Below are positions 1 to 5,867 of a stretch of DNA of 6,682 nt, in pieces; within the stretch, counting starts at the first letter, position 1; each line of letters begins with the position of its first letter. This DNA comes from Chloroflexota bacterium (GTDB taxonomy: Bacteria > Chloroflexota > Limnocylindria > Limnocylindrales > CSP1-4). Both the position numbers and the translations under genes were made by a program. The DNA lies in the NCBI GenBank assembly GCA_021812735.1, contig JAKAMV010000584.1, positions 1 to 6,682 on the forward strand. The letters are read 5' to 3'. The notes under the pieces are model-generated. The model was not told where the DNA came from, ran no database searches, and saw only the letters and a list, made by a program, of their open reading frames with translations.

Positions 1-41
1 GCCGAGGTCTTCACGGCCAGACGGCGGCGAAGGGCTGGTCC

Positions 42-696
42 TCAGCAGCTGACCGTTCCGGTGAGCTCGAACCGCTGCTTGCCGGCAAGCATGTCGTCGT
101 AGGCCACTCCCGTGCCGGACCCCGAGGCTCCCGCGAAGCGTCCGGCGCCGCCGGCGACCGCCGGCAGGCCGTCCGGGCGCGCCGGGGAGGCACAGGATCA
201 TGTAGGTGTCCCGCGGTGCGCCGTCGGCCGCCCGGAACCGCAGGGTGTAGTCGTTGACGGCGGGGCCGGTGTAGAACGAGCACGTGCCGTCGTGCACGAA
301 CCATGGGACGCCAACGCCGATGTCGGGATTGGACTCGCCGCGCAGGTCGGCGTCGGTCGCCTCGCTGTGGATCGCCATCACTCCGAGCATCGACTCGTCT
401 TGGGCCGCAGCCGGAGCGTACGTGATCCGGAGAGTTGCCATGAACGGGATCACCTTCGGTCCTGCGCACGAGCACGCCTTGCCGCCGAAGGTGACTCGGG
501 CAGTCACGATGAGGGGCGAGGCGCTGGGCACCGGCGATGCCGTGTGGGCCGGCGTTGCGATGGCGCTTGCGCCGGGTGCCGAGGCGGACGCCGCCGGCGA
601 GCTCACCGTTGGCGACACTGACGGCGCCGGCCCGGTGCCAGTGGCGCACGCCGCGACCAGCAGGGTCGCGGCCAGGATCGCTGACGGGTATCGCAT
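42..696 (-). CDS. Secreted lipoprotein of unknown function, frameshifted near its C-terminus
   Basis: I do not recognise the function. Reading down from the ATG at 696-694 gives a lipoprotein signal peptide with a short hydrophobic stretch (about residues 6-16) and lipobox VAAC, with the lipidated Cys at 17. A Ser/Thr/Pro/Ala-rich linker follows (about 19-62), then a probably beta-rich, Cys-containing domain (Cys 75, 77, 139, 169). Near 175-177 (GGG on the plus strand) one base must be skipped. The reading then ends in GGAGRFAGASGSG and FELTGTVSC with a TGA at 44-42, 217 residues in all. Without the skip the frame becomes Arg-rich and runs off the left edge, which is typical of an out-of-frame read. 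The GGAGRFAGA pattern is common at the end of small secreted beta proteins. No ribosome binding site is visible before the ATG, which lies at the broken end of the upstream regulator. It probably acts on the outer face of the membrane. The lipoprotein call is fairly sure; the exact start and the reality of the frameshift are not. Confidence 0.6.
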
Positions 697-1056
697 CGGG
701 GCGCCGTTCGACGTCGGTCGCCACATCCACGACAAGGCCCGGCTCGACCGTGACCCCGACGGATTCGGCGGGCCGCGCGATCGCACGCTCGAGCTCGGGG
801 CGCGTCATCGGCGTCACGAGTTCCGTGCCGGCCCGCACGAGCTCGCCGAGCTCGGACAGCGAGAGCGGGAGGTGCAGGAAGTCGGCCCGCAGGGTGGCGA
901 CGACGACCAGGCGGCCGGCGGGGGCTCCGAGCGCGCCGACGAGCGCGGCGATGAATCGGTGTCGGGTGCCCTCGTCGATGCGGACGAAGAGCTCCTCGAG
1001 CTGGTCGATCACCAGCAGCATGCGCGCGCCAACGCCAGCGCCGTCGCCGGTCACCG

Positions 1057-1070
1057 CATCGAGCATCGAG
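1057..1070. repeat. 7-bp perfect tandem duplication (CATCGAG x2)
   Basis: CATCGAG occurs twice head to tail at 1057-1063 and 1064-1070, inside the ATPase part of the broken regulator and 8 bases from the frameshifted C run at 1078-1082. Tandem copies and homopolymers are slippage sites. Gaining one 7-bp copy would shift the frame by +1, which is the wrong direction for the shift seen here, while losing one copy would fit. Confidence 0.6.
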
Positions 1071-2051
1071 GTCAGGTCCCCCGGGCGTCGGCCTCGGCCA
1101 CGACGGGGGAGCCGACCGCGTGGCCCGCGGCCGCAAGCGCCCCGGCGAGCTCGGCGAACGGTGTCGAGCCCGGCACCATGACCGCGACCTGCCAGGGCTG
1201 GCCGTCTGCCGCCCAGGCGCGCACAGCCGGCACGAGCCCGGCGACCACAGTCGACTTGCCGCTGCCGCTCGGCCCGACCACCGCCAGCAGCCGACCCTCC
1301 CGCACGACCTGCCGGAGGCGCTCGACGAGCGGTTCAACGAGAGCCTCGCGCCCGAAGAAGTCAGCCGCGTCACCCTCGCCGAACGCGCGCAGGCCCTTGT
1401 ACGGATTGCGGGCGCGGCGCGACCGTTGCTGCGCCGCAGCGGAGTCGAGAGCCGGGTCCTGACGCAGGATCAGCGCCTCGAGCCGTGCAAGCTCCGGCGA
1501 CGGGTCGATCCCCAGCTCTTCGGACACCAGGCGCCGCCCCTCGCCCGCCACCCGGAGCGCCTCGCCCGGGCGGCCGGACCGGTAGAGGGCGAGCATGAGC
1601 TGGCCTCGCAGCCGGTCCCGCAACGGGTTCGGCGCGAGCAGCGCCTAGAGTTCTGGGATTGCCGCAGCGTGGCCACCCAGGGCGAGGTCTGCCTCAAGCC
1701 GGTCCTCCATTGCCATGAGGCGGAGCTCCTCGAGCCGCCGGATCTCGGGCAGCGCGAAGTCGGCATCTGCGACGTCGGCCAGCGGCTCGCCGCGCCACAG
1801 CGCCAGCGCCTCGGCCAGACGGCCGCGGGCGGCGGCGTCCGCTGCCAGCAGGCGATGGCCGTCCTGGGCGAGTCGCTCGAAGCGAGCCGCATCGACCGCG
1901 TCCGGCTCCACGCGCAGAACGTGGCCGCCGGGCTCCGTCGCCAGGCCCCCGGCCGCGACGCCCGCCTGCCGCCCGTCGGGCGCGAGGGCATCGCGCAGCT
2001 TGGACACGTGGAATGCCAGGGCACGCGTGCCGCTCTCCGGCAGCCGGTCGC

Positions 2052-2080
2052 CCCACAGCGCATCGGCGATGCGCTGTGGG
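2052..2080. repeat. Perfect 14-bp inverted repeat with 1-base centre
   Basis: CCCACAGCGCATCG at 2052-2065, a single G at 2066, and CGATGCGCTGTGGG at 2067-2080 form a perfect palindrome within the winged-helix coding region of the broken regulator. The inner 8+1+8 bases fall on codons for RIADAL. The outer CCCACA/TGTGGG arms extend it to the exact spot where the reading frame gains one base (2078-2080). There is no T run and it lies within a gene, so it is unlikely to be a terminator. Confidence 0.9.
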
Positions 2081-2208
2081 TGAGGGGACGCGATTCGCGT
2101 TGACCAGCAGCAGGATCAGCAGGGTGCGCTGATGCCCGGGCGGGATGACAATCTCGCGCCCGTCGGACGACACCGCCAGTGGCCCAAGAAGCCGGTACTC
2201 CACCCTCG

Positions 2209-2214
2209 CCTCTC
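2209..2214 (-). promoter_or_regulatory. Ribosome binding site deciding the regulator start
   Basis: On the minus strand GAGAGG sits 5 bases before the GTG at 2203-2201. The protein reads VEYRLLGPL from there, the usual N-terminus of this regulator family. An in-frame ATG 17 codons upstream (2254) lacks such a site and would add residues not expected in the family, so GTG is preferred. Confidence 0.5.
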
Positions 2215-2301
2215 GCGGCGCCCACGATAGGGCGGGGCGCGCGGCGGCTGCCATGGCCGTTCGGCTCTCGGATGGGCGGGCGGGGTCGCTCGCCGCCGGG
2301 T

Positions 2302-2316
2302 GTCGCCGCCGGCGAC
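2302..2316 (-). terminator. Possible hairpin downstream of plsY
   Basis: GTCGCC-GCC-GGCGAC gives a 6-bp all-matching stem with a 3-base loop, 14 bases beyond the plsY stop in the 127-base gap before the broken regulator. No T tract follows on the minus strand, so intrinsic termination is uncertain. In DNA this GC-rich a 6-bp hairpin can arise by chance. Apart from the regulator's ribosome binding site I see nothing else in this gap. Confidence 0.25.
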
Positions 2317-2330
2317 GCGGGCAAGCGCCT

Positions 2331-2990
2331 CTAGACGGCCGGGGTCCCCGCCTTCGGCGTCCCGATCTTGCGCTCCTTGCCGGTCAGGAGCCGCTGGATG
2401 TTGTCAGCGTGGAACGCGTAGATCAGCGCCACGCCCCCAACGGCGTACGCGTACATCCAGGGGTTGAGCGGCGCGACGGCCGTCCAGATCGCCAGCAGCA
2501 CACCGCCCGCGAGGGTGGCGGTCAGGGAGCCGAGCGACGAGTACCGGCTGATCAGGATCACCGCCGCGAACAGCGGGATGATCACGAGCGCGATCCACGG
2601 CTGGAGCATCAGCAGCGCCCCCCAGGAGGGAGCCACGCCGCGCCCGCCGTGCAAGCCCATGAAGATCGAGCGGCTGTGGCCGACGACCGCGGCCATCGCG
2701 GCGAAGACCGCGACGGGGACGCCGCCGCCCACCACGAAGGCCAGCAGCACCGCGACGGAGCCCTTGGACGCGTCCAGCAGGCCGCTCAGCAGCGCCCAGC
2801 GCGGCCCGAGCGCACGCATCATGTTCGAGCCGCCCGTCCTGCCGCTGCCGACGGTTCGGGGGTCTGGGCCGCCCGCGATGCGGGAGATGATCACGCCCCA
2901 CGGGATGCCGCCGATGGCGAAGGCGACTGCGATGACGGCGAGGTCGAGCACTACGGTCGGGACGTCCACGGCGCCGGAGTATACGCTCAA
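2331..2990 (-). CDS. plsY: Glycerol-3-phosphate acyltransferase PlsY
   Basis: This integral membrane enzyme transfers an acyl group from acyl phosphate to sn-glycerol 3-phosphate, making lysophosphatidic acid, the first step of phospholipid synthesis. The protein has 219 residues, about the family's usual length, with hydrophobic segments at roughly 12-36, 66-103, 123-150, 155-173 and 178-193. All three PlsY motifs are recognisable. Motif 1 is VGSGRTGGSNMMR (47-59, with Ser49 and Arg59). Motif 2 is the glycine loop around GH104-105 and GLHGGRGVA (112-120). Motif 3 is HADNIQRLL with GKERKIG (His194, Asn197, Glu206). Motif 1 departs from the usual GSGN-GATN: Asn51 is replaced by Arg and GATN reads GGSN. 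The start is uncertain. TTG at 2990 lies 10 bases after the reductase stop without a clear ribosome binding site, and GTG at 2969 would also keep the first membrane segment. It is the last gene of the operon with glpK. The stop is TAG. Confidence 0.93.
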   Translation of the reverse strand: MSVYSGAVDVPTVVLDLAVIAVAFAIGGIPWGVIISRIAGGPDPRTVGSGRTGGSNMMRALGPRWALLSGLLDASKGSVAVLLAFVVGGGVPVAVFAAMAAVVGHSRSIFMGLHGGRGVAPSWGALLMLQPWIALVIIPLFAAVILISRYSSLGSLTATLAGGVLLAIWTAVAPLNPWMYAYAVGGVALIYAFHADNIQRLLTGKERKIGTPKAGTPAV

Positions 2991-3000
2991 CGGGCCGGGA

Positions 3001-4107
3001 TCACGACCCCCCGTCCGGGCCGTCGCACGCTGCGAGCAGGGCGCCTGGCCGGCCTCGCCACGGGTCTCCAGCGGTGGGGTCGGCGGCCGCGGCGTCGACC
3101 AGCGACGCCAACGTGGCGTTGACCGGTGTGGCGACGCCGAGGCGCGCGCCGGCCTCGGCCACGGCGCCGTTCAGCCACGGTGCCTCGGTGGGTCCGCTGC
3201 CGCCGCCGCGGAGGCGGATCCGCAGCGACGGGTCCTTGCCGCCCCGGGCGCGGCCCAGGGCGAGCGCGAGAGCCGGGCGTGCGATGACCGCCGGGAGCCG
3301 CAGCCCGAGCAACAGGGCGCGAACCTGCCCGCCGGGCAGCGACACGACGCGCAGGCCCTGCGCGCGCATGACTGCGAGCGCCTCCTCGAGCTGGCGTCGC
3401 TCGAGCTCGAACCCGGCAGGGTCGGCCCACACGGCGCCCACGTCCAGGTCGAGCAGGCCGCTCGTCGCGTTGCCCACGAGATTGGCGAGGAGCTTCGACC
3501 ATTTCATCGCGCTGGCGTCGGGGCAGGCGACATTGGGCAGGCCGCCGTCGGCGAACGCATCGGCGAGCTCGTGGCGGAGCACGGCCGTGTTGCCGCGCAC
3601 GGGCGCGAGGCCGAGCCCGCCCTTCCGCCGTCGGGCGACGCCGTCCGGCGTGGGCTCGACCGCGGTGGTCAGCGAGGCGGCGATCAGCGGCGAGGTGCGC
3701 GACCCGGTGGCCATCGCCTCCGCGCCGATGCCGTTCTGCGCGGTTATCAGCGGCACGTCCGGCCAGCGCGCGGCGGTCTCGAGCGCCGCCGCGAAGTCGA
3801 ACATCTTGACCGCGAGGATCACGAGGTCGGGCGCGGCGGGCGCGTGCTCCGGCGTGTCGGCCCGGCGGACCTCGGTGACCGACCGCCGCCGCTTCGGCCC
3901 CGTGATCACGAACGGGACGTGCGCCCCTTCGCCCCCGCCCCGTCGGCCCAGCAGCGTCACGTCCCAACCGGCCTGGGCAAGGGTCGCCCCGAGGAACGAG
4001 CCCACCGCGCCCGCGCCCACCACCACGGCCACGCGGGGCGGCACGGGCTCCCGGGCGGGGCGGGGGAGCGCAGGCGTCGATCCGCCGGCCGTCGGGGCCT
4101 CGGTCAT
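3001..4107 (-). CDS. panE: 2-dehydropantoate 2-reductase family protein (ApbA/PanE-like)
   Basis: Known members reduce ketopantoate to pantoate with NADPH in the pantothenate/CoA pathway, in the cytoplasm. The protein has 368 residues. It has an Ala/Pro-rich N-terminal tail of about 24 residues, a Rossmann fold with GAGAVGSF (31-38), and the conserved Asn in AQNG (Asn125). The C-terminal ApbA_C domain starts at about 199 with the K-x3-N-x3-N pattern Lys205, Asn209, Asn213, matching the catalytic Lys and following Asn residues of E. coli PanE. Glu308 in [12 protein letters not shown] matches its substrate-binding Glu. It is longer than the roughly 300-residue E. coli enzyme because of the N-terminal tail and an extra helical stretch at about 255-295. 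The SSMLQD segment of E. coli PanE reads PSLRIR here, so substrate is not assured. The start ATG overlaps the glpK stop in ATGA, fixing it well and suggesting coupled translation. Its place between glpK and plsY is unexpected for a CoA-pathway enzyme; a different 2-keto or glycerolipid-related substrate is possible but unproven. Confidence 0.85.
   Translation of the reverse strand: MTEAPTAGGSTPALPRPAREPVPPRVAVVVGAGAVGSFLGATLAQAGWDVTLLGRRGGGEGAHVPFVITGPKRRRSVTEVRRADTPEHAPAAPDLVILAVKMFDFAAALETAARWPDVPLITAQNGIGAEAMATGSRTSPLIAASLTTAVEPTPDGVARRRKGGLGLAPVRGNTAVLRHELADAFADGGLPNVACPDASAMKWSKLLANLVGNATSGLLDLDVGAVWADPAGFELERRQLEEALAVMRAQGLRVVSLPGGQVRALLLGLRLPAVIARPALALALGRARGGKDPSLRIRLRGGGSGPTEAPWLNGAVAEAGARLGVATPVNATLASLVDAAAADPTAGDPWRGRPGALLAACDGPDGGS
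4104..4107 (-). other. ATGA stop/start overlap between glpK and the reductase
   Basis: The reductase ATG (4107-4105) and the glpK TGA (4106-4104) share bases. This overlap is a usual sign of translational coupling and of co-transcription. Confidence 0.85.
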
Positions 4108-5603
4108 CCCTCGACCCAGTCGAAGGTGCGGGTCACGGCCCTTCTCCAGCGGGCGTAGTCGCGGTCGCGGGTCCCTGGGTCCATGGCGGGCTGCCACGTC
4201 CGGTCCGCGGCCCAGTTGGCGCGCAACTCGTCGAGCCCGGACCAGTAGCCGACCGCCAGCCCCGCCGCGCACGCCGCGCCCAGCGCCGTCGTCTCGGCCA
4301 CCATCGGGCGCACGACGGGGACGTCGAGCACGTCGGCCTGGAACTGCATCAGCAGCTCGTTCGCGACCATGCCGCCGTCGACCTTGAGCTCCGTCAGGGC
4401 GACACCGCTGTCGGCCACCATGGCGTCGAACACCTCGCGCGACTGCCAGGCGGTGGACTCGAGGGCGGCTCGCGCGATATGCCCGCGGTTGACGTAGCGG
4501 GTCAGGCCGGCGATGACACCGCGGGCATCGGAGCGCCAGTAGGGCGCGAACAGCCCCGAGAACGCCGGGACGAAGGCGATGCCGCCGGCGTCGTCGACGG
4601 TTCGCGCCAGCGCCTCGACCTCGTTCGCGTCGGAGATGAGCCCGAGGTTGTCGCGGAGCCACTGGATCAGCGCGCCGGCGATCGCCACGGATCCTTCGAG
4701 CGCGTACACGGGGGCGGCCTCGCCCAGTCGATACCCCACCGTCGTGAGCAGGCCGTGCCACGAGTGCACGATCCGCTCGCCGGTATTGAGCAGCATGAAG
4801 CAGCCGGTGCCATAGGTGTTCTTCGCATCGCCGGGGTCGAAGCAGGCCTGTCCGAACAGCGCCGCGTGCTGGTCGCCGAGGTCACCGGCGATGGGGACGC
4901 CGGCGAGGTCACCGACACACGTCCCGTAGACCTCCGACGAGGAGCGGATCTCGGGCAGGATCGCCCGAGGGACGCCGATGGCCGCCAGGAGCTCGTCGTC
5001 CCAGGCGAGCGCCGCCAAGTCCATCAGCATGGTCCGGCTCGCGTTGGTGACGTCGGTGACGTGGACGCCGCCGTTCGGGCCGCCGGTCAGGTTCCAGATG
5101 CACCAGGTGTCGATCGTGCCGACTAGCAGCCGGCCGTCCTCGAGCGCGATCCGAACGCCGGGGACGTTGTCGAGCATCCAGCGGATCTTCGGACCGGCGA
5201 AGTACGTCGCGAGTGGGAGGCCGGTCCGTGACCGGAAGCGGTCCATCCCGTCGTCGCGGGCGAGATCCGCAACCAGCCGGTCTGTGCGCGTGTCCTGCCA
5301 GACAATCGCGTTGCCGATGGGCTCGCCGGTGGTTCGATCCCAGGCCACCGCGGTCTCGCGCTGGTTGGTGATCCCGATGGCCGCGAGGTCGGCGGGGGAG
5401 AGGCCCGCCATGGCCAGGGCGCCGCGGATGACCTCGCCGACGCGGTCGCGGATCTCCGCCGCGTCGTGCTCCACCCAGCCGGCCCGCGGGTAGATCTGGC
5501 GGTGCTCGACCTGGTGCCGGGCCACGGGGTGCCCGGCGTGGTCGAAGATCATGAACCGGGTGCTCGTGGTGCCCTGGTCGATGGCACCGACGAACTTGGT
5601 CAT
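4104..5603 (-). CDS. glpK: Glycerol kinase
   Basis: GlpK is a cytoplasmic FGGY kinase that uses ATP to convert glycerol to sn-glycerol 3-phosphate. The protein has 499 residues against 502 in E. coli and aligns over its whole length. The N-terminal phosphate-binding loop is [11 protein letters not shown] (7-17). Glycerol-contact residues are all kept: Arg82 and Glu83 in NQRET, Trp102, Tyr134, Asp244 (the catalytic base, in [10 protein letters not shown]) and Phe269 in GTGCFM. The C-terminal half has [16 protein letters not shown] (407-422) and the ALGAA motif. The FBP-site Arg of E. coli (GTRIP) reads AGVP here, and the C-terminal EIIA-binding segment is not recognisable, so E. coli-style feedback control is doubtful. 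The ATG at 5603 is supported by the GGAGA 8 bases upstream and by the conserved [14 protein letters not shown] start. It is the first gene of the operon, feeding glycerol 3-phosphate to PlsY two genes on, and is divergent from glyS. Confidence 0.97.
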   Translation of the reverse strand: MTKFVGAIDQGTTSTRFMIFDHAGHPVARHQVEHRQIYPRAGWVEHDAAEIRDRVGEVIRGALAMAGLSPADLAAIGITNQRETAVAWDRTTGEPIGNAIVWQDTRTDRLVADLARDDGMDRFRSRTGLPLATYFAGPKIRWMLDNVPGVRIALEDGRLLVGTIDTWCIWNLTGGPNGGVHVTDVTNASRTMLMDLAALAWDDELLAAIGVPRAILPEIRSSSEVYGTCVGDLAGVPIAGDLGDQHAALFGQACFDPGDAKNTYGTGCFMLLNTGERIVHSWHGLLTTVGYRLGEAAPVYALEGSVAIAGALIQWLRDNLGLISDANEVEALARTVDDAGGIAFVPAFSGLFAPYWRSDARGVIAGLTRYVNRGHIARAALESTAWQSREVFDAMVADSGVALTELKVDGGMVANELLMQFQADVLDVPVVRPMVAETTALGAACAAGLAVGYWSGLDELRANWAADRTWQPAMDPGTRDRDYARWRRAVTRTFDWVEG

Positions 5604-5611
5604 CGGGTGGG

Positions 5612-5616
5612 TCTCC
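5612..5616 (-). promoter_or_regulatory. Ribosome binding site of glpK
   Basis: GGAGA on the minus strand, 8 bases before the glpK ATG, is a good Shine-Dalgarno match and supports the start at 5603. Confidence 0.65.
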
Positions 5617-5640
5617 GTGCGCGCGTGGATCGGCGCGTCG

Positions 5641-5646
5641 AGTATG
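5641..5646 (-). promoter_or_regulatory. Weak candidate -10 box for the glpK operon
   Basis: CATACT on the minus strand matches TATAAT at four of six bases and would give a leader of about 30 bases ahead of glpK. No convincing -35 box stands 16-18 bases upstream. It is offered only because it is the most A/T-rich hexamer close to the gene. Confidence 0.2.
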
Positions 5647-5711
5647 GCGCGTGTGGCGGCTCGCGGACGTGCAGCAGCTCAAACCGACCGGGCCAGGGCA
5701 GTGAGGTGCGC

Positions 5712-5763
5712 AAGGGGCTGCCCCAGGGGCGAATTACGACGGTGTCCGCGTCGAGAGCCCCTT
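5712..5763. promoter_or_regulatory. GGGGC-rich inverted repeats in the glpK/glyS divergent gap, possible operator
   Basis: AAGGGGCT (5712-5719) and AGCCCCTT (5756-5763) form an 8-bp perfect inverted repeat with 36 bases between. Within the left arm, GGGGC-T-GCCCC-A-GGGGC (5714-5730) gives two alternative small hairpins. The position, upstream of both divergent genes, would suit a regulator binding site. GC-rich DNA makes such repeats common, so this is tentative. Confidence 0.25.
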
Positions 5764-5789
5764 CAATCGCTAGGAGCACGGGGCACGTC

Positions 5790-5798
5790 TGCTAGGAT
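5790..5798 (+). promoter_or_regulatory. Candidate extended -10 promoter for glyS
   Basis: TGCTAGGAT has a TG extension one base before TAGGAT, which fits the TANNNT form of a -10 box, about 70 bases before the glyS ATG. No good -35 lies 16-18 bases upstream, which extended -10 promoters can tolerate. GCTAGGA also occurs 22 bases upstream (5769-5775) as a direct repeat. Confidence 0.35.
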
Positions 5799-5867
5799 CG
5801 CCGGGCGTCCAGCACCTTCCGAGTCCTTCTCGCGTGTCCCTGCCACGGCCGCACGACCCACCGGAGC

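Larger units (their letters stand above)
697..2203 (-). pseudogene. Broken BTAD/SARP-type transcriptional regulator with nSTAND1 ATPase domain
   Basis: In the intact family (AfsR-like), an N-terminal winged helix binds DNA, a BTAD helical domain follows, and a STAND ATPase, often with WD40 repeats, acts as a switch. Here, from the GTG at 2203, the repaired reading shows the winged helix (about 1-75, including VEYRLLGPL and ADALWGDRLPE), BTAD (about 95-245, ending SEELGIDPSPELARLE), then NPYKGLRAF at about 266. Walker A GPSGSGKS is at 310-317, Walker B MLLVID at 395-400, and LRADF at about 438-442. The lesions are an extra base at about 2078-2080, an in-frame TAG at 1647-1645 where relatives have Glu (PEL*ALL), and a missing base in the C run at 1078-1082. 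Homology is then lost at about 690-710, so the rest of the ATPase and any WD40 repeats are absent. The longest intact pieces are 2203-2081, about 2078-1645, 1644-1083 and 1077-697. Three independent lesions plus truncation make it non-functional as written. It follows plsY on the same strand after 127 bases. Confidence 0.85.

Noticed and set aside
284..1462. A long plus-strand frame opposite the lipoprotein and regulator
   Set aside because: It has no family motifs, while the minus strand shows a lipobox, Walker A and Walker B motifs.
1645..2080. Programmed frameshift or amber readthrough restoring a functional regulator
   Set aside because: Two opposite shifts, a TAG and a truncated ATPase would all need rescue, and no slippery heptamer is seen at either shift. 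plsY ends in TAG, so TAG acts as a normal stop here.
2052..2080. Palindrome as an intrinsic terminator or operator
   Set aside because: It has no T tract, sits within coding sequence, and its inner part is explained by the RIADAL codons.
2464..4158. A 564-residue open frame on the plus strand opposite plsY and the reductase
   Set aside because: It lies antisense to two genes with clear family motifs, has Arg/Pro/Ala-rich composition typical of GC-rich shadow frames, and shows no recognisable domain.
4108..4761. N-terminal extension of the reductase frame back into glpK
   Set aside because: The extension is Arg-rich, lies inside the well-supported glpK coding sequence, and the ATGA overlap gives a natural start at 4107.
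5796..5867. T-box riboswitch ahead of glyS
   Set aside because: The leader is short and has no TGGNACCGCG-like T-box sequence or specifier-loop structure.
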